Assembly (NCBI RefSeq): GCF_900091555.1
Contig: NZ_FMCX01000001.1
Span: 992,001 to 1,056,000 of the forward strand
Source: Micromonospora mirobrigensis
Lineage (GTDB): Bacteria; Actinomycetota; Actinomycetes; Mycobacteriales; Micromonosporaceae
DNA: 64,000 bases
Direction: 5' to 3'
Below the pieces are notes generated by a model. It was not told the DNA's origin, ran no database searches, and saw only the letters and a program-made list of their open reading frames with translations. Below, piece by piece: positions 27,952 through 38,784 of this stretch; positions within the stretch are counted from its first letter, which is position 1, and the number at the start of each line of letters is the position of its first letter. Position numbers and translations under genes: made by a program.

Positions 27952-29367
27952 TCAACGCTGCTGGTCCGCCGGTGGCGCGGGCGGCACCGGCCCACCCGGC
28001 GGGTACGGCCGCGGTGGCGCCGGCTGACCGACCGGCCGGTGCTGGTACGGATGCCAGCCACCCGGTGGGCCGGTGGGCCGGCCGGGGCCGGGTGCCCCGC
28101 CGACGCCCGGCGGCACCCCGGCCGGCGGATGGTGGCCCGGCGCGGCACCGGCCGCCTTCCGTCGCCTCGCCCGGCGGTTGGCCACGACCAGGGCCACCAC
28201 CACGGCGACCGCCACCAGCACGCCGAGCAGGCAGAGCCCCACCTGCACGGCGGCCCCCCAGCCGTCGGCCACCCCGAACGACAGGGCCGGCCCGTCGTCC
28301 CGCCGGTCCGCGGCGCGGCTCGGGGAGCCGGCCGACGGTTGTGTGCCGCTCTTCGACGCGCCGAGCAGCGGGTTGCCCTCGACGGTGGGCACCGTCGCGG
28401 TCAACGCGCGCACCAGGTCGAGGGAGCCGAAGCCGTACTCCGGGTCGCGGCCCGCAGCGCCCTGGTCCCGGGCGGTGCCGACCAGCCGGTTCACCACGTT
28501 GGCCGCGTCCAGCTTCGGATAGCGGGCCCGCACCAGCGCGGCGGCGCCGGAGACGATCGCGGTGGCGAAGCTGGTGCCCTGGCTCAGGCCGTAGGCGCTG
28601 CCGTTCACGCCCGGCGGGAGCGGGGCCATGATGCTCACCGCGGGAGCCGCCAGGACGGTCTCCGGACCGGTCGCCGAACCGGACCAGACCTTCCCCGAGC
28701 GGTCCGTGCCGCTCACCGCGATCACGCCCGGCACGTTCGCCGGGGTCGCCACCTCGTCGAAGCCCTGGCTGCGGTTGCCGGTCCCGGCCACCACGACCAC
28801 GTTCCTGCTCTGCGCGTACTCCACCGCGCGGGTGGAGTCGACGTTCGAGCCGAAACCGCCGAGCGAGAGGTTGACCACGTCGGCGCCCTGGTCCACCGCC
28901 CAGCGGACGCCGGCCAGCACGTCCCACTGGCTGGTCTTCGGGCCGAGCGCCACCGGCAGGATCCGCGCCTGCGGGGCGATGCCCAGCTCCCGGGTCCCGT
29001 CACCGCCGCCCCGGCCGGCGATGATCCCGGCGACGGCGGTGCCGTGCCCCTTCTCCCTGTCCGGGTCGGACCAGCCGTTCGCCGGGCCACCGGGATAGAA
29101 GCTGCGCCCCGGCAGCAGCTGGCCCTTCAGGTCGGGGTGGCCGGCGTACACGCCGCTGTCCACCACGGCCACGACGACCCCCTGGCCGCGGGTCAGCTCG
29201 TGGGCGGCGGGCACCCGCAGGGCGTCCAGATACCACTGCTGGTCGCGGACCGGATAGGCCTGGGCGGGGGCGGGGGCCACCAGCAGCGCGGACGCCCCGG
29301 CCAGCACCGCCGCGACCAGGGCCGCGACCGACCGCGACACCCCTCGTGGACGCTTCCCCGTGACCAT
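27952..29367 (-). CDS. mycP: Second type VII secretion-associated mycosin
   Basis: The 471-residue S8 protease has a signal peptide (SVAALVAAVLAGASALLVAPAPAQA), Asp in VAVVDSGVY (about 71), His in KGHGTAVAG (about 108) and Ser in QGTSFATAIVSG (about 265). A span lies at about 372-395, followed by a Pro/Gly/His-rich cytoplasmic tail of about 70 residues. It is read with the ESX genes but separated from the esx pair by a hairpin. The Pro-rich tail is absent from the first mycosin. Confidence 0.92.
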   Translation of the reverse strand: MVTGKRPRGVSRSVAALVAAVLAGASALLVAPAPAQAYPVRDQQWYLDALRVPAAHELTRGQGVVVAVVDSGVYAGHPDLKGQLLPGRSFYPGGPANGWSDPDREKGHGTAVAGIIAGRGGGDGTRELGIAPQARILPVALGPKTSQWDVLAGVRWAVDQGADVVNLSLGGFGSNVDSTRAVEYAQSRNVVVVAGTGNRSQGFDEVATPANVPGVIAVSGTDRSGKVWSGSATGPETVLAAPAVSIMAPLPPGVNGSAYGLSQGTSFATAIVSGAAALVRARYPKLDAANVVNRLVGTARDQGAAGRDPEYGFGSLDLVRALTATVPTVEGNPLLGASKSGTQPSAGSPSRAADRRDDGPALSFGVADGWGAAVQVGLCLLGVLVAVAVVVALVVANRRARRRKAAGAAPGHHPPAGVPPGVGGAPGPGRPTGPPGGWHPYQHRPVGQPAPPRPYPPGGPVPPAPPADQQR

Positions 29368-29398
29368 GGCTCTCCCACCTGGCTGGCCGACAACGCAC

Positions 29399-29435
29399 CG
29401 CGGCTCCGGCCCGGTCAGACCGGACCGGAGCCGCG
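29399..29435 (-). terminator. Terminator after the esx pair
   Basis: CGCGGCTCCGG and CCGGAGCCGCG form a perfect 11-bp stem with a 15-nt loop, 13 bases after the second esx stop. It may leave the abundant esx mRNA separate from the mycosin message. Confidence 0.75.
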
Positions 29436-29447
29436 CGGGCGATTATC

Positions 29448-29726
29448 TCAGTTGCCCCAGACCTTGGCGTTGCTCATCTCGGTGCTGACGTAGTTCTCGC
29501 GCGCCACACCGACAGCGCCACCGATCTCGTTCAGGATCTTGTTGATGTCCCGGACGGCGGCGTCCCACTGCGCCTGGTGCTGCTCGTAGGCGGCCCGGTC
29601 CTGGCCGTCCCACTGAAGCTTGCTGAGCATCGACCGGAGCGTGTCCAGCTTCTCGTCGATGGTCCGCGAGATGGCCAGCATCTGCTGGTTGCTGCTCTCG
29701 AGGACCGCGTAGTCAACCTTGATCAT
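29448..29726 (-). CDS. WXG100 protein, EsxA-like
   Basis: The protein of 92 residues is the EsxA size and shape: helix, LQWDGQDRAAYEQHQ turn (W-D-G near residue 39), helix, and a tail YVSTEMSNAKVWGN with a YxxxE secretion signal. It should form a helical hairpin dimer with the adjacent EsxB-like protein and be exported by EccC. It is 31 bases downstream of that partner. Confidence 0.93.
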   Translation of the reverse strand: MIKVDYAVLESSNQQMLAISRTIDEKLDTLRSMLSKLQWDGQDRAAYEQHQAQWDAAVRDINKILNEIGGAVGVARENYVSTEMSNAKVWGN

Positions 29727-29757
29727 GGCTTTACCTCCCTCTGCTCCTGGCTGCGGA

Positions 29758-30066
29758 TCACGGGTTGAGAGCAGAGTGGAACTTGTCCAGCATCTGCTGC
29801 TGCTCCTCGTCGTTGACCTGGTGCGTCGTACCCGACTTGTCGAGCAGGTCGGCGATGCTGTCCATCGCCGTCAGCAGCTTGGTCGTGTCCTCGCTCCAGC
29901 GCGTCATCAGCGACTGGAAGCCAGTGGACGCCTGGCCCTTCCAGGCGATGGCCAGGTCGTCGACCACGTTCCACAGCTTCTTCAGCTCGCCGTCGACCTC
30001 GCTGCGCGTGGAGCGCACGTCACTCGCGGCTTGATGCAGAGTCGATGCTTCGACCTCGAACGCCAT
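29758..30066 (-). CDS. WXG100 protein, EsxB-like
   Basis: The 102-residue helical hairpin has LAIAWKGQASTGFQSLM (W-K-G near residue 42). The C-terminal tail, LLDKSGTTHQVNDEEQQQML, lacks a clear YxxxD/E, so the signal of the pair probably comes from the EsxA-like partner. It is first in its own unit, 257 bases after eccC, with GGAAGGG before the ATG. Expected to be secreted as a heterodimer. Confidence 0.92.
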   Translation of the reverse strand: MAFEVEASTLHQAASDVRSTRSEVDGELKKLWNVVDDLAIAWKGQASTGFQSLMTRWSEDTTKLLTAMDSIADLLDKSGTTHQVNDEEQQQMLDKFHSALNP

Positions 30067-30283
30067 GCTTCACACCCTTCCGTCATCGTTGTGGCGGCGG
30101 AAAACTGCCGCGCCCTCCCCCGCGGCAAGGCAAGCCACCCCACCGACGGACAATTCTCATGCAGACGGTAGCCCACCGTGTCCACGCCGCGCAGCCCTGT
30201 CCGGTCCCGTCCGGACGGTTGACCAGCCGGCTCTAACCGGGCACATAGGACGCGACCGGAACCTTTGTGCGGCAAGGCGTACG

Positions 30284-30313
30284 CCGGTCGCCGGGACCAC
30301 TCCCGGCGACCGG
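30284..30313 (-). terminator. Terminator after eccC
   Basis: CCGGTCGCCGGG and CCCGGCGACCGG form a perfect 12-bp stem with an ACCACT loop, 10 bases past the eccC stop. The remaining 217 bases up to the esx start should carry the esx promoter; I could not fix its -10. Confidence 0.75.
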
Positions 30314-30323
30314 CGGGACCGCC

Positions 30324-33300
30324 TCAGCCCGGGTCCACCCAGGCGGTCTGGATCAGCTGCTGACCGTCCCGACGGCGGACCAGCACCCCGCGCCCCGGCG
30401 GCTGCGGGGTCGGCCGCAGGGTGCCGAGGACGGCGCCCTCCTCCCGGTTGCCGGACATCAGCAGCCCCGGCGAATCCAGCTCGCGCAGGCGTTGCAGCAC
30501 CGGCTCGTAGAGCGCCCGCGCCACCCCGCCCACCCGGCGGGTGACGATCAGGTGCAGGCCGATGTCCCGGGCCTGCGGCAGCAGCTCGTGCAGGGCGCTG
30601 AGCGGATTGTTGCCACCGGAGGCCACCAGGTCGTAGTCGTCCACCAGGATGTAGAGCTCCGGACCCTTCCACCAGCTGCGGTCGCGCAGCTGCGCGGTGG
30701 TCACCTCCGGGCCGGGCAACCGGTTCTGCAGGGCGCTGCGGATCGACGCCAGCCCCTTGGCGAACACCTGGTTCGACGGCGCGTAGTCGAGCAGGTGGTC
30801 GCCCTCCACCGCACCGAGCAGGCCACGCCGGTAGTCGGCGATCACCAGCCGGGCCTGGGCCGGGGTGTAGCGGTCCACGATCTGCCGGGCGACCAGCCGC
30901 AGCAGGTTCGTCTTGCCGCACTCGGCGTCGCCGAAGACGGTCAGGTGCGGCTCGCCGGCCAGGTCCAGGTGGACCGGCGCCAGGGCCGACTCGTTCACCC
31001 CGATCGGCAGGCCCGGTGCGGACCGGTCGACCACCCGGGCCAGCTCCGTCAGGGACAGCCGGCGCGGCAGCAGCCGCACCTTCGGCGCCGGCCGGCCCGG
31101 CCAGTTCTCCGCCACGTGCCGGGCCAGCGCCACCGACGCCTCGGTCAGGTCCTCGATGTCCCGCCGCCCGTCGATCCGCGAGACCGCGGTGAGGAAGTGC
31201 AGCTTGTCGCGGGTCAGGCCCCGGCCCGGGGACTTCTCCGGCACGTTCGCCGCCGCCCGCCGGTCGAGCTCCGACTCGGCCGGGTCACCGAGGCGCAGCT
31301 CCAGCCTGGTGCCGAGCAGATCCCGCAGGTTGATCCGGATCTCCGCCCAGCGGGTCGCGGTGACCACCACGTGCACGCCGAAGCCCAGGCCCCGGTTCGC
31401 CAGCGTGGTGATGGTCTGCTCCAGCTCCTCGTACTCCTGGCGCAGCGTCCCCCAGCCGTCCACCACCAGGAAGACGTCCCCGAACGGGTCGTCGGCGAAC
31501 TCCCCGGCGGCCCGACGGCGGCGGTAGCCGGCCATCGAGTCGATGCCGTACTGCGCGAACCGGGCCTCCCGGTCGTCCAGGATCGCCACCACCTCGGCCA
31601 CGGTCCGGCGGACCGCCTCGGTGTCCCGCCGGCCGGCCACCCCGCAGACGTGCGGCAGCCCGTCCAGGCTGCGCAGCGCCCCACCGCCGAAGTCCAGGCA
31701 GAAGAACTGCACCTCGCGCGGGGTGTGGGTCAGCGACAGCGAGGCGATCAGCGATCGCAGCATGGTGCTCTTGCCGCTGAGCGCCGCGCCGACCACCACC
31801 ACGTTGCCGCCCGCGCCGGCCAACTCCACCATCATCGGGTCCCGGCGCTGCTCGTACGGGCGGTCCACCACCCCGACCGGCACGGTGAGCCGGCCCCGGC
31901 CCGGCCAGTTGGCGGTGCACAGCCCGAAGCTCGGATGCACGGCCAGCGGGCCCAGCAGCTCGGCCAGCCCCGGCGGCTCGGCCAGCGGCGGCAGCCAGAC
32001 CTGGTGCGCCGGGCGCCCCTGGCCGGTGAGCCGCTCGATCAGCACGTCCAGCATGGCGACCGCCTTGCCGTCGGCCGGCTGCTCCGGCTCCGGCGCGGTC
32101 TCCACCGGCAGCTCGGCCGAGCGCACCGGAACGAAGTCCACCCCGTACGGCACGATCCGGCGCTGCACGGCGGCCCGGGTCACCGCGGCGGTCTGCCCCG
32201 GCGCCCGGTACGGCCCGGAGACGTACGCGGCCCGGAACCGCAGCATCGTGCTGGTGTCCGTCTTGAGGTACCCGTGCCCCGGCGCGCTGGGCAGCTCGTA
32301 CGCGTCGGGCACCCCGAGCACGATCCGGCTCTCCACCGCGGAGAAGGTCCGCAGGCCGATCCGGTACGACAGGTGGGTGTCCAGGCCACGCAGCTTGCCC
32401 TCCTCCAGCCGCTGCGAGGCCAGCAACAGGTGCACGCCGAGCGACCGGCCCAGCCGGCCGATCATCACGAACAGGTCGATGAAGTCCGGCTTCGCGGCGA
32501 GCAGCTCGCTGAACTCGTCGCAGATGATCAGCAGGCTGGGCATCGGGTCCAGCGGCTCACCGGCGGCCCGGGCCTTCTCGTACTCGTAGCGGGAGACGTA
32601 GTTGCCGGCGGCCCGCAGCACCTCCTGGCGGCGGTTCATCTCGCCGGCCAGCGCGTCCCGCATCCGGTCCACCAGTGGCAGCTCGTCGGAGAGGTTGGTG
32701 ATCACCGCGCTGGTGTGCGGCAGGGCGTCCAGCGACGCGAACGTCGCACCGCCCTTGAAGTCCACCAGGACGAAGTTCAGTTCCTCGGAGGAGTGGGTGA
32801 CCGCCAGCGCGGCCACCACCGTACGCAGCAGCTCGCTCTTGCCGGAGCCGGTCGCGCCGATCACCAGGCCGTGCGGTCCCATGCCCTCGTGCGCGGACTC
32901 CTTGAAGTCCAGCTCCACGACGTTGCCGTCCGGTCCCACGCCGAGCGGGATGCGCAGCCGGTCCCGGTGCCCGCGCGGCTGCCAGGTCTGCCGGACGTCG
33001 ACCGCGGCGGCGTCGGAGACGCCGAGCAGGTCGGGCAGCTCCATGCTCCGGGCCAGCGGCTCCTCGCTGGTGGTCTGCTGCTGGGAGAGCCGGTACGGCG
33101 CGATCTGCCGGGCCAGCCCCTCGGCGGCCGACGCGTCGAGCCGGTCCGGGCGGCCCAGCCGGCTGGAGCTGGTGCCCCGGACCAGCTCCAGCGAGCTGCC
33201 GTCGCCGGCGTCGAGGCAGAGCAGCCAGCGGCCGGCGTCGCGGGGCACGGTGCCGGAGAGGTCCACCACCGTCGCGCCGAGCAGGCCCGGCCCCATCAGC

Positions 33301-34286
33301 TGGCAGGTCGGCGAGAGCTCCCCGCCGTCGACCACCACGACCAGGTGCGGGGCGGTGGTCAGCGGCTTCGCCTCCGGGGCGAACCGGGGCCGGCCGGAGA
33401 GCTCGCCGGCCAGCGACTCCTCGGCCTCGGCGAGGCTGGCGAAGACCAGCCGGCGGGCCCCCGCCGCGTCGGTACGACCACTGTGGTGCGCGTGCGGCAG
33501 CCACTTCACCCAGTCCCAGGCGGCCTGCCGGTCCGGTGCGGCGACCACCACCACGTGCAGGTCGTCCGGGGCGTGGAAGGTGACCAGCTGGCCGAGGGCG
33601 GCGCGGGTCAGGTCGAGCACCGGTTCCCGGTCGCCGCGCAGCACGATCCGGCTGAACGCCCGCAGCGACAGCGCGGTGGGCAGGTCGGGCACTGTCGAGT
33701 GGGCCCGGACGAAGCGGCGCAGCGCGATCGCGCTCATCGGCTCCAGGTCCTCCACCGGCTTGGTCTCCGGCGGGACGATCTCCACGGCCAGGCGCTGCGG
33801 GCCGAGCGCGATCCGCGCCTCGCCGAAGTCGTCCTCGGTGGTCCGCCGCTCCCACAGCCGGCGGGACGCCGCGATCGACCAGAGCGCGTCCGGCTCCGGA
33901 TGCCGCCAGGCCATCGCGGCCCGCTGCTGCTCGGCCGCGCGCCGGGTGCGCTTGCGCATCTGCGCCAGGTAGCGCATGTAGTCGCGGCGCTCGGCGTTCA
34001 GCTCGGCCTTGTCGTTGTTGCCACCGGCGAGGGTGCCCAGCGCCATGCCGAGCATGGAGACGCCGAACAGGCCACCGGCGACGTACGTGATCATCCCGCC
34101 GCCCTTGCCGGCGTAGAGGAAGGCCATCGCGCCGACCCCGCACATCATCGGCAGGATCATCAGGATCTGCCCCATGCTGCGCGGCGTCTGCTCGGGCAAC
34201 TCCGGTGGGGACTCCAGCAGCACCTCGCCGCGCGGCAGCGCGGGCCCCGGTTGACGTGGAAGCCGACGGAACACCACCGTGCTCAC
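30324..34286 (-). CDS. eccC: Type VII secretion ATPase EccC (EccCa-EccCb fused)
   Basis: This 1320-residue FtsK/SpoIIIE ATPase has two N-terminal spans (about 40-85) and three nucleotide-binding domains. Walker A motifs are GATGSGKSE (about 478), GAALSGKST (about 835) and GDAECGKTN (about 1122). Walker B-like motifs are [21 protein letters not shown] and [10 protein letters not shown]. It is the motor that recognises Esx substrates and drives transport. The GTG at 34286 with GGAGGAG ahead is the start; an in-frame extension to 34499 overlaps the divergent promoter. It is one fused chain, not split as in ESX-1. Confidence 0.96.
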   Translation of the reverse strand: MSTVVFRRLPRQPGPALPRGEVLLESPPELPEQTPRSMGQILMILPMMCGVGAMAFLYAGKGGGMITYVAGGLFGVSMLGMALGTLAGGNNDKAELNAERRDYMRYLAQMRKRTRRAAEQQRAAMAWRHPEPDALWSIAASRRLWERRTTEDDFGEARIALGPQRLAVEIVPPETKPVEDLEPMSAIALRRFVRAHSTVPDLPTALSLRAFSRIVLRGDREPVLDLTRAALGQLVTFHAPDDLHVVVVAAPDRQAAWDWVKWLPHAHHSGRTDAAGARRLVFASLAEAEESLAGELSGRPRFAPEAKPLTTAPHLVVVVDGGELSPTCQLMGPGLLGATVVDLSGTVPRDAGRWLLCLDAGDGSSLELVRGTSSSRLGRPDRLDASAAEGLARQIAPYRLSQQQTTSEEPLARSMELPDLLGVSDAAAVDVRQTWQPRGHRDRLRIPLGVGPDGNVVELDFKESAHEGMGPHGLVIGATGSGKSELLRTVVAALAVTHSSEELNFVLVDFKGGATFASLDALPHTSAVITNLSDELPLVDRMRDALAGEMNRRQEVLRAAGNYVSRYEYEKARAAGEPLDPMPSLLIICDEFSELLAAKPDFIDLFVMIGRLGRSLGVHLLLASQRLEEGKLRGLDTHLSYRIGLRTFSAVESRIVLGVPDAYELPSAPGHGYLKTDTSTMLRFRAAYVSGPYRAPGQTAAVTRAAVQRRIVPYGVDFVPVRSAELPVETAPEPEQPADGKAVAMLDVLIERLTGQGRPAHQVWLPPLAEPPGLAELLGPLAVHPSFGLCTANWPGRGRLTVPVGVVDRPYEQRRDPMMVELAGAGGNVVVVGAALSGKSTMLRSLIASLSLTHTPREVQFFCLDFGGGALRSLDGLPHVCGVAGRRDTEAVRRTVAEVVAILDDREARFAQYGIDSMAGYRRRRAAGEFADDPFGDVFLVVDGWGTLRQEYEELEQTITTLANRGLGFGVHVVVTATRWAEIRINLRDLLGTRLELRLGDPAESELDRRAAANVPEKSPGRGLTRDKLHFLTAVSRIDGRRDIEDLTEASVALARHVAENWPGRPAPKVRLLPRRLSLTELARVVDRSAPGLPIGVNESALAPVHLDLAGEPHLTVFGDAECGKTNLLRLVARQIVDRYTPAQARLVIADYRRGLLGAVEGDHLLDYAPSNQVFAKGLASIRSALQNRLPGPEVTTAQLRDRSWWKGPELYILVDDYDLVASGGNNPLSALHELLPQARDIGLHLIVTRRVGGVARALYEPVLQRLRELDSPGLLMSGNREEGAVLGTLRPTPQPPGRGVLVRRRDGQQLIQTAWVDPG

Positions 34287-34458
34287 GGCTGTCTCCTCCC
34301 CAGAAGCGGCCCTGATCGTGGTCGGCCAACGGCCGGCGAGTCGTCGGGTGGGCAACCTGTGCGACCGCCATCGTAGGTAATCTCCCGGGGGCGTCGTGGA
34401 CCCGTGGGGGCGGACGCCGCCGGTCGGGTGGATCGTAGGCGAGCACGAGGAGGCCACA

Positions 34459-35856
34459 GTGGCGACGAAGACCGCGACCGGCGGGCTGAGCCGGATCACC
34501 GTCGTGGCCCCCCGGACCAGGATGGACCTCGCCCTGCCGTCGGACGTCCCGCTCGCCGACCTGCTGCCGACGCTGCTCCGCTACGCCGGCGAGGACCTGG
34601 CCGACGAGGGGGTCCGGCACGGCGGGTGGAGCCTGGCCCGGCTCGGGGGCCCACCGCTCGACGGCGGGCGTACGCCCACCCAGCTCGGCATCCGCGACGG
34701 CGAGGTGCTCTACTTCAATCCCCGCGCGGCCGCCGCCCCCGAGATCGTCTTCGACGACGTGGTGGACGCGGTGGCCACCGCCACCAACCAGCGGCCGGGC
34801 GCCTGGCAGGTCGACACCACCCGCTCCTTCTCGGTGCTCTTCACCGGTGTGACCCTGGCCGCCGGTGCGGCGGCGACGCTCTTCGCCGGACCGCCGCAGC
34901 TGCCCGGCGCGTTGGCCGCGCTGCTGGTCGCGGTCGCCCTGCTGGTGGGCGCCGCGGTGCTGTCCCGGGCCGCCGGGGACAGCCGGACCGGCGCCCTGCT
35001 TGGCCTGGCCGGCACCGGCTTCGCCGCCGTCGGCGGCCTGCTGGTGCTGGCCGGCGACCGCACCCTGGGCGAGCTGGCCAGCGCGCACGTCCTGCTCGCC
35101 GCGACGGCGGTGGCGGTCTTCGGCGCGCTGGCCGCGCTGGCCGTCGGCGACCGGCTGCCGCTCTTCGTCGGCGCCACCTCGGTGGGCGCGGCGGTGGCCC
35201 TGGGCGCGGTGGTCTGCCCGGTGTTCGGGGCCACCCCCGCGGCCGCGGCGGCGATCGTGGCGACGGTGGCGTTCGGCACCCTGCCGATGCTGCCGATGGC
35301 CGCGTACCGGCTGGCCCGGCTGCCGGTGCCGTCCATCCCGACCGGCCCGGACGACCTGAAGACCGACGCCGAGACCGTGGACGGCCGGCAGGTGCTGCGG
35401 CTCAGCGAACGCGCCGACCAGTTCCTCACCGGTCTGCTCTGGACGGTGGCCCTGCTGGTGCTCGGCGGCGAGCTGGTGCTGGCCGTGGACGGGCGGCTGC
35501 CGGCCGTGCTGCTCTGCCTGGTGCTGGCCGTGCTGTCGCTGCTGCGGGCCCGCCCGTTCGTCGGACGCGCCCAGCGCACCCCCGTCCTGCTCGCCGGCAC
35601 CGCCGGCCTGGTGCTGGCCGGCTGGGCCACGTTCACCGCCGGCGGCCTCGGCACCCGGCTCGGTGTGGTGCTGGGCGGGCTGCTGCTCGCCGCGGTGGTC
35701 AGCCTGATCTACGGGCTCACCGTGGCCGGCAAGCCGATCTCCCCGCTCTGGGGCCGGATGCTGGACATCGTCGAGATCCTGGTGATCGTCTCCCTGGTGC
35801 CGCTGGCCGTCTGGGTCTGCGGCCTGTACGGCTGGATCGTCAACCTGCGGCCCTGA
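34459..35856 (+). CDS. eccD: Type VII secretion membrane protein EccD
   Basis: The 465-residue protein has an N-terminal ubiquitin-like domain ([20 protein letters not shown], ..GEVLYFNPR, residues 10-90). About eleven spans follow from residue 120, including the [13 protein letters not shown] and [12 protein letters not shown] segments. EccD lines the ESX channel. The GTG at 34459 follows GAGGAGG by five bases. It is divergent from eccC and its last 17 bases overlap the convergent eccE end. Confidence 0.94.
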   Translation: MATKTATGGLSRITVVAPRTRMDLALPSDVPLADLLPTLLRYAGEDLADEGVRHGGWSLARLGGPPLDGGRTPTQLGIRDGEVLYFNPRAAAAPEIVFDDVVDAVATATNQRPGAWQVDTTRSFSVLFTGVTLAAGAAATLFAGPPQLPGALAALLVAVALLVGAAVLSRAAGDSRTGALLGLAGTGFAAVGGLLVLAGDRTLGELASAHVLLAATAVAVFGALAALAVGDRLPLFVGATSVGAAVALGAVVCPVFGATPAAAAAIVATVAFGTLPMLPMAAYRLARLPVPSIPTGPDDLKTDAETVDGRQVLRLSERADQFLTGLLWTVALLVLGGELVLAVDGRLPAVLLCLVLAVLSLLRARPFVGRAQRTPVLLAGTAGLVLAGWATFTAGGLGTRLGVVLGGLLLAAVVSLIYGLTVAGKPISPLWGRMLDIVEILVIVSLVPLAVWVCGLYGWIVNLRP

Positions 35857-37012
35857 CCGTCGCCGGCGACGGCGCCGCCACCGGGGCGGTGGCGTAGACC
35901 CCGGGGGCGTGCTGCCCGTCCAGCGGCCGGGTCGGCGCCCCGGCCCGGCGGGCCACCTCGCGTACCGCCTTGACCAGGGCGTCCACGTGGTTGTCGGTGG
36001 CGGCGACCCGCAGCAGGGGCTGGACCCGCCGGCCGCCCGGCGGCACCGTCGCGGCCACCGTGTGCGAGGGCGCGGAGGTCGCCGTCACCGCGTCCACCAG
36101 GGGTGCCAGCGGCGTGCCCGGCCGGGTCCGCAGGGCCAGGCAGCGCTGGGTCCAGCCGCCGCCGCGCAGCCCCGTCCAGGTCTCCGCCGGGGGCTCCGGC
36201 GCCAGGTCCAGACCGGCCGCGGAGACCACCGCCGCGCGCAGCTCGTCCCGGCCGAGCACCCGGTGCGGCAGGCCCGCCGCGGTGAGCACCTTGCCCAGCC
36301 GGCCGACCCCGGCCGCCACGGTGCGATGCACGCCGCGCAGCCCGCCGCCCCGGCTCACCGACTCCGCCCGGGCGTCGGCCACCGAGAGCCGCAGCGCCAC
36401 CCAGACCGTGCGGTGCGCCGCCGGCGGACCGCCCGGCACCGGGTACCAGACCAGGGTGTGCGACACCACCTGGGTGGCGGTGACCGGGCCGGTGAACTCG
36501 GCCAGCACCCGCAGCGCCCGGTCCACGGCCGGCGCCTCCACCGAGCCGCCCCCGACGTCGGCGCGGCCGACCAGCGCCACCGCGGCGAAGAAGCCCCGCG
36601 CGTCCTGCCCGACGCCGAGCCGGGTGCCCCGCTCGGTCAGCTCGACCACCGTCAGCTCCGGCGCCAGCGCGGCCAACCGGACGTCCTCCGTGCCGCCGGC
36701 CAGCGCCGCCCGGGCGCCCTGCCGGCGCCGCCGCAGGCTCCGGCGCAGCAGCAGGTCCTCGTGCCACCAGCGGCCACCGCGGCGGGCGAAGGTGGCCAGC
36801 ACCCCGAGCGCGGCCAGCACCCCGACCAGGCCGAGCAGCCAGGTCGGGCCGCCGAGGGCCAGGCCGGCGGCGAGCGCGCAGAGCTCGACCGCCACCAGCT
36901 GCCCCACCACCACCGGGCCGATCCGCCCCCGGGCCCGCCGGGCGGCGGCCGGCGCCGGAGGGTCGGCGGTGGCGGTGGTCGTACCGCCGGGCGGCGCCTG
37001 GACCTGCATCAT
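35840..37012 (-). CDS. eccE: Type VII secretion protein EccE
   Basis: The 390-residue protein has two N-terminal spans (about residues 30-75) and a soluble C-terminal domain of about 300 residues, the EccE plan. Motifs RTVWVALRLSVADARAESV and VSHTLVWYPVPGG fit its alpha/beta core. It anchors the periphery of the ESX membrane complex. ATGATG start with AGAGGACG ahead. It is divergent from eccB and tail-to-tail with eccD, so the core is spread over three transcription units. Confidence 0.87.
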   Translation of the reverse strand: MMQVQAPPGGTTTATADPPAPAAARRARGRIGPVVVGQLVAVELCALAAGLALGGPTWLLGLVGVLAALGVLATFARRGGRWWHEDLLLRRSLRRRRQGARAALAGGTEDVRLAALAPELTVVELTERGTRLGVGQDARGFFAAVALVGRADVGGGSVEAPAVDRALRVLAEFTGPVTATQVVSHTLVWYPVPGGPPAAHRTVWVALRLSVADARAESVSRGGGLRGVHRTVAAGVGRLGKVLTAAGLPHRVLGRDELRAAVVSAAGLDLAPEPPAETWTGLRGGGWTQRCLALRTRPGTPLAPLVDAVTATSAPSHTVAATVPPGGRRVQPLLRVAATDNHVDALVKAVREVARRAGAPTRPLDGQHAPGVYATAPVAAPSPATVRAAG

Positions 37013-37175
37013 CGCTGGGCGTCCTCTCTGGACGGGGCGGGTGGTCCGCCGGAGCTGTCGCCGCGGGGGACGGCAGGGGTCCCGATGACCCGCCTGCGGC
37101 CCCTTATCGTAGGGAAGCCCGCGACGCCGACGAGACCTTCGGTGCCGCGGATCCACCCCCGGCCGGAGGTTACTC

Positions 37176-38654
37176 ATGCGGACCCGCCGCGATCAGGTGC
37201 AGGCGTACCGGTTCGTCACCCGCCGCATCGTCTCGGCGGTGCTCTCCGGCGACCCGGAGACCAACAATCTGCCGATGCGCCGGCTCGGCCTGGCCGTCCT
37301 GGGCAGCGTGCTGGCGGCCGCCGTCGTGCTCGGCGGCGCCGGGGCGTACGGGCAGCTCACCGGCAACGCCGCCCCGCTGGCCGCGGACACCCTGGTGATC
37401 GAGCGGGAGACCGGCGCGACGTACGTCTTCGTCGAGGGCCGGCTGCACCCGACGTTGAACTACGCCTCGGCCCGGCTGATCCTCGACAAGCCGGACGTCG
37501 AGGTGCGGACGATGTCCCGGGCCTCCATCGAGGACCGGCCGCGTGGTCGTACGGTCGGCATCGTCGGCGCCCCGGACGATCTGCCGGACCCGAAGTCGCT
37601 GGTCGGCCTCCCCTGGTCGGTCTGCACGGTGCCCGACCCGACAGACCCCCGCCACCCGACCACCCAGCTGCTGATCGACCGGCCGTTGCCGGGCGGCACC
37701 CCGCTCACCGACCGGGCGGTGCTGGCGACCACCGGCGGGAAGCGTTACCTGATCACCAACAACTCCCGCCTCCAGTTGGCCGGCGGTGAGACGTCGGTGG
37801 CCGCGCTGGGCATCACCGGCACGACCACCCTGGACGTCGGCGAGCAGCTGCTGAACGCGGTGCCGGCCGGGCCGGTGCTCAAGGCGCCGCGGGTCGACGG
37901 GGACGGCGAGCGCAGCGGGCTGGCGGTCGGCGACGGCCCGGCCGAGATCGGCCAGGTGTTCCGGGCCGCCGGGAGCCACTACGTGCTGACCCGGGAGGGG
38001 CTGGTGTCGATCGGCGAGGTGACCGCGCTGCTGCTCCTCGGCGACGGCGGTCGGATCACCGACATCACCCCGGACCTCGCCGGCAAGCTGCTGGTCCGCA
38101 AGCCGCTCGAGGCGCCGGGGATGCCGGCGCGGATGCCCGCCATGCAACCGGCGCGGTCGGGCGAGACGGTGCTCTGCGCCACCTACCGGCAGGGCCCGGA
38201 CGGCGGGCCGCCCCGCACGACGGTGGAGGCGTTCGACCGTCCGCCGGCCGAGCTGACCCCGCCGAGCGAGGAGGACCGGGCGGTCCGGCAGGGCACCCGC
38301 GACCCGGTACGGACCGCCGACCGGGTGGTGCTCCCCGGCGGCAAGGGCGTCCTGGTCCGGGCCGCGGCCGGCTCCGGGGAGGGTGGCGAGCCGGCCGCCG
38401 GCTCGACCGTCTACCTGATCAGCTCGCAGGGCGTACGCCATCCGCTGGGCACCCGCGGTGGGGACGCGATGGCCGCGCTGGGTTACGCCGGGGTGACCCC
38501 GCTGACCGTTCCGGCGTCCCTGCTCGCTCTCGTGCCGACCGGGCCGACCCTGGACCGGGTGGCCGCCCGGACCTTCTTCGAGCCCTCCGGGCGCCGCTCA
38601 CCCGGGCCGGAGAGTCCGTCGCCCTCGGTCACTCGGGACGGCTCCGGCGGCTGA
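37176..38654 (+). CDS. eccB: Type VII secretion protein EccB
   Basis: The 492-residue protein begins RTRRDQVQAYRFVTRRIVSA, the EccB N-terminal signature. One span (about residues 37-59) and a large extracytoplasmic repeat domain follow. Two Cys there (near residues 149 and 331, WSVCTVP and TVLCATYRQ) likely form the family disulfide. It is the outer-facing part of the ESX complex. It is divergent from eccE with about 160 bases between them. Confidence 0.96.
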   Translation: MRTRRDQVQAYRFVTRRIVSAVLSGDPETNNLPMRRLGLAVLGSVLAAAVVLGGAGAYGQLTGNAAPLAADTLVIERETGATYVFVEGRLHPTLNYASARLILDKPDVEVRTMSRASIEDRPRGRTVGIVGAPDDLPDPKSLVGLPWSVCTVPDPTDPRHPTTQLLIDRPLPGGTPLTDRAVLATTGGKRYLITNNSRLQLAGGETSVAALGITGTTTLDVGEQLLNAVPAGPVLKAPRVDGDGERSGLAVGDGPAEIGQVFRAAGSHYVLTREGLVSIGEVTALLLLGDGGRITDITPDLAGKLLVRKPLEAPGMPARMPAMQPARSGETVLCATYRQGPDGGPPRTTVEAFDRPPAELTPPSEEDRAVRQGTRDPVRTADRVVLPGGKGVLVRAAAGSGEGGEPAAGSTVYLISSQGVRHPLGTRGGDAMAALGYAGVTPLTVPASLLALVPTGPTLDRVAARTFFEPSGRRSPGPESPSPSVTRDGSGG

Positions 38655-38734
38655 CCGCAGCATCGGGCCGACCAGGGCGGCCGCACCGTCGGGTCTCGAC
38701 GGTCGACGGGTCGCCCCGGTTGGTCCGGGTCGAC

Positions 38735-38740
38735 TAACCT
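38735..38740 (+). promoter_or_regulatory. -10 element ahead of the second ESX substrate module
   Basis: TAACCT lies about 45 bases ahead of the ATG at 38785, giving a short leader. A good -35 at a standard distance was not found. Confidence 0.35.
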
Positions 38741-38784
38741 GAGCCTGGGCAACGGTTATCGACGATGACTACGGGGATGCAGCC

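Noticed and set aside
30267..34376. Very long reading frame antisense to eccC (1369 codons)
   Set aside because: It mirrors the eccC codons, has no recognisable domain and shows the Arg/Gln/His/Gly-rich composition usual for shadow frames in GC-rich DNA.
34287..34499. N-terminal extension of EccC
   Set aside because: It overlaps the divergent eccD start region and gives a non-conserved peptide; a GTG with GGAGGAG lies at the family N-terminus.
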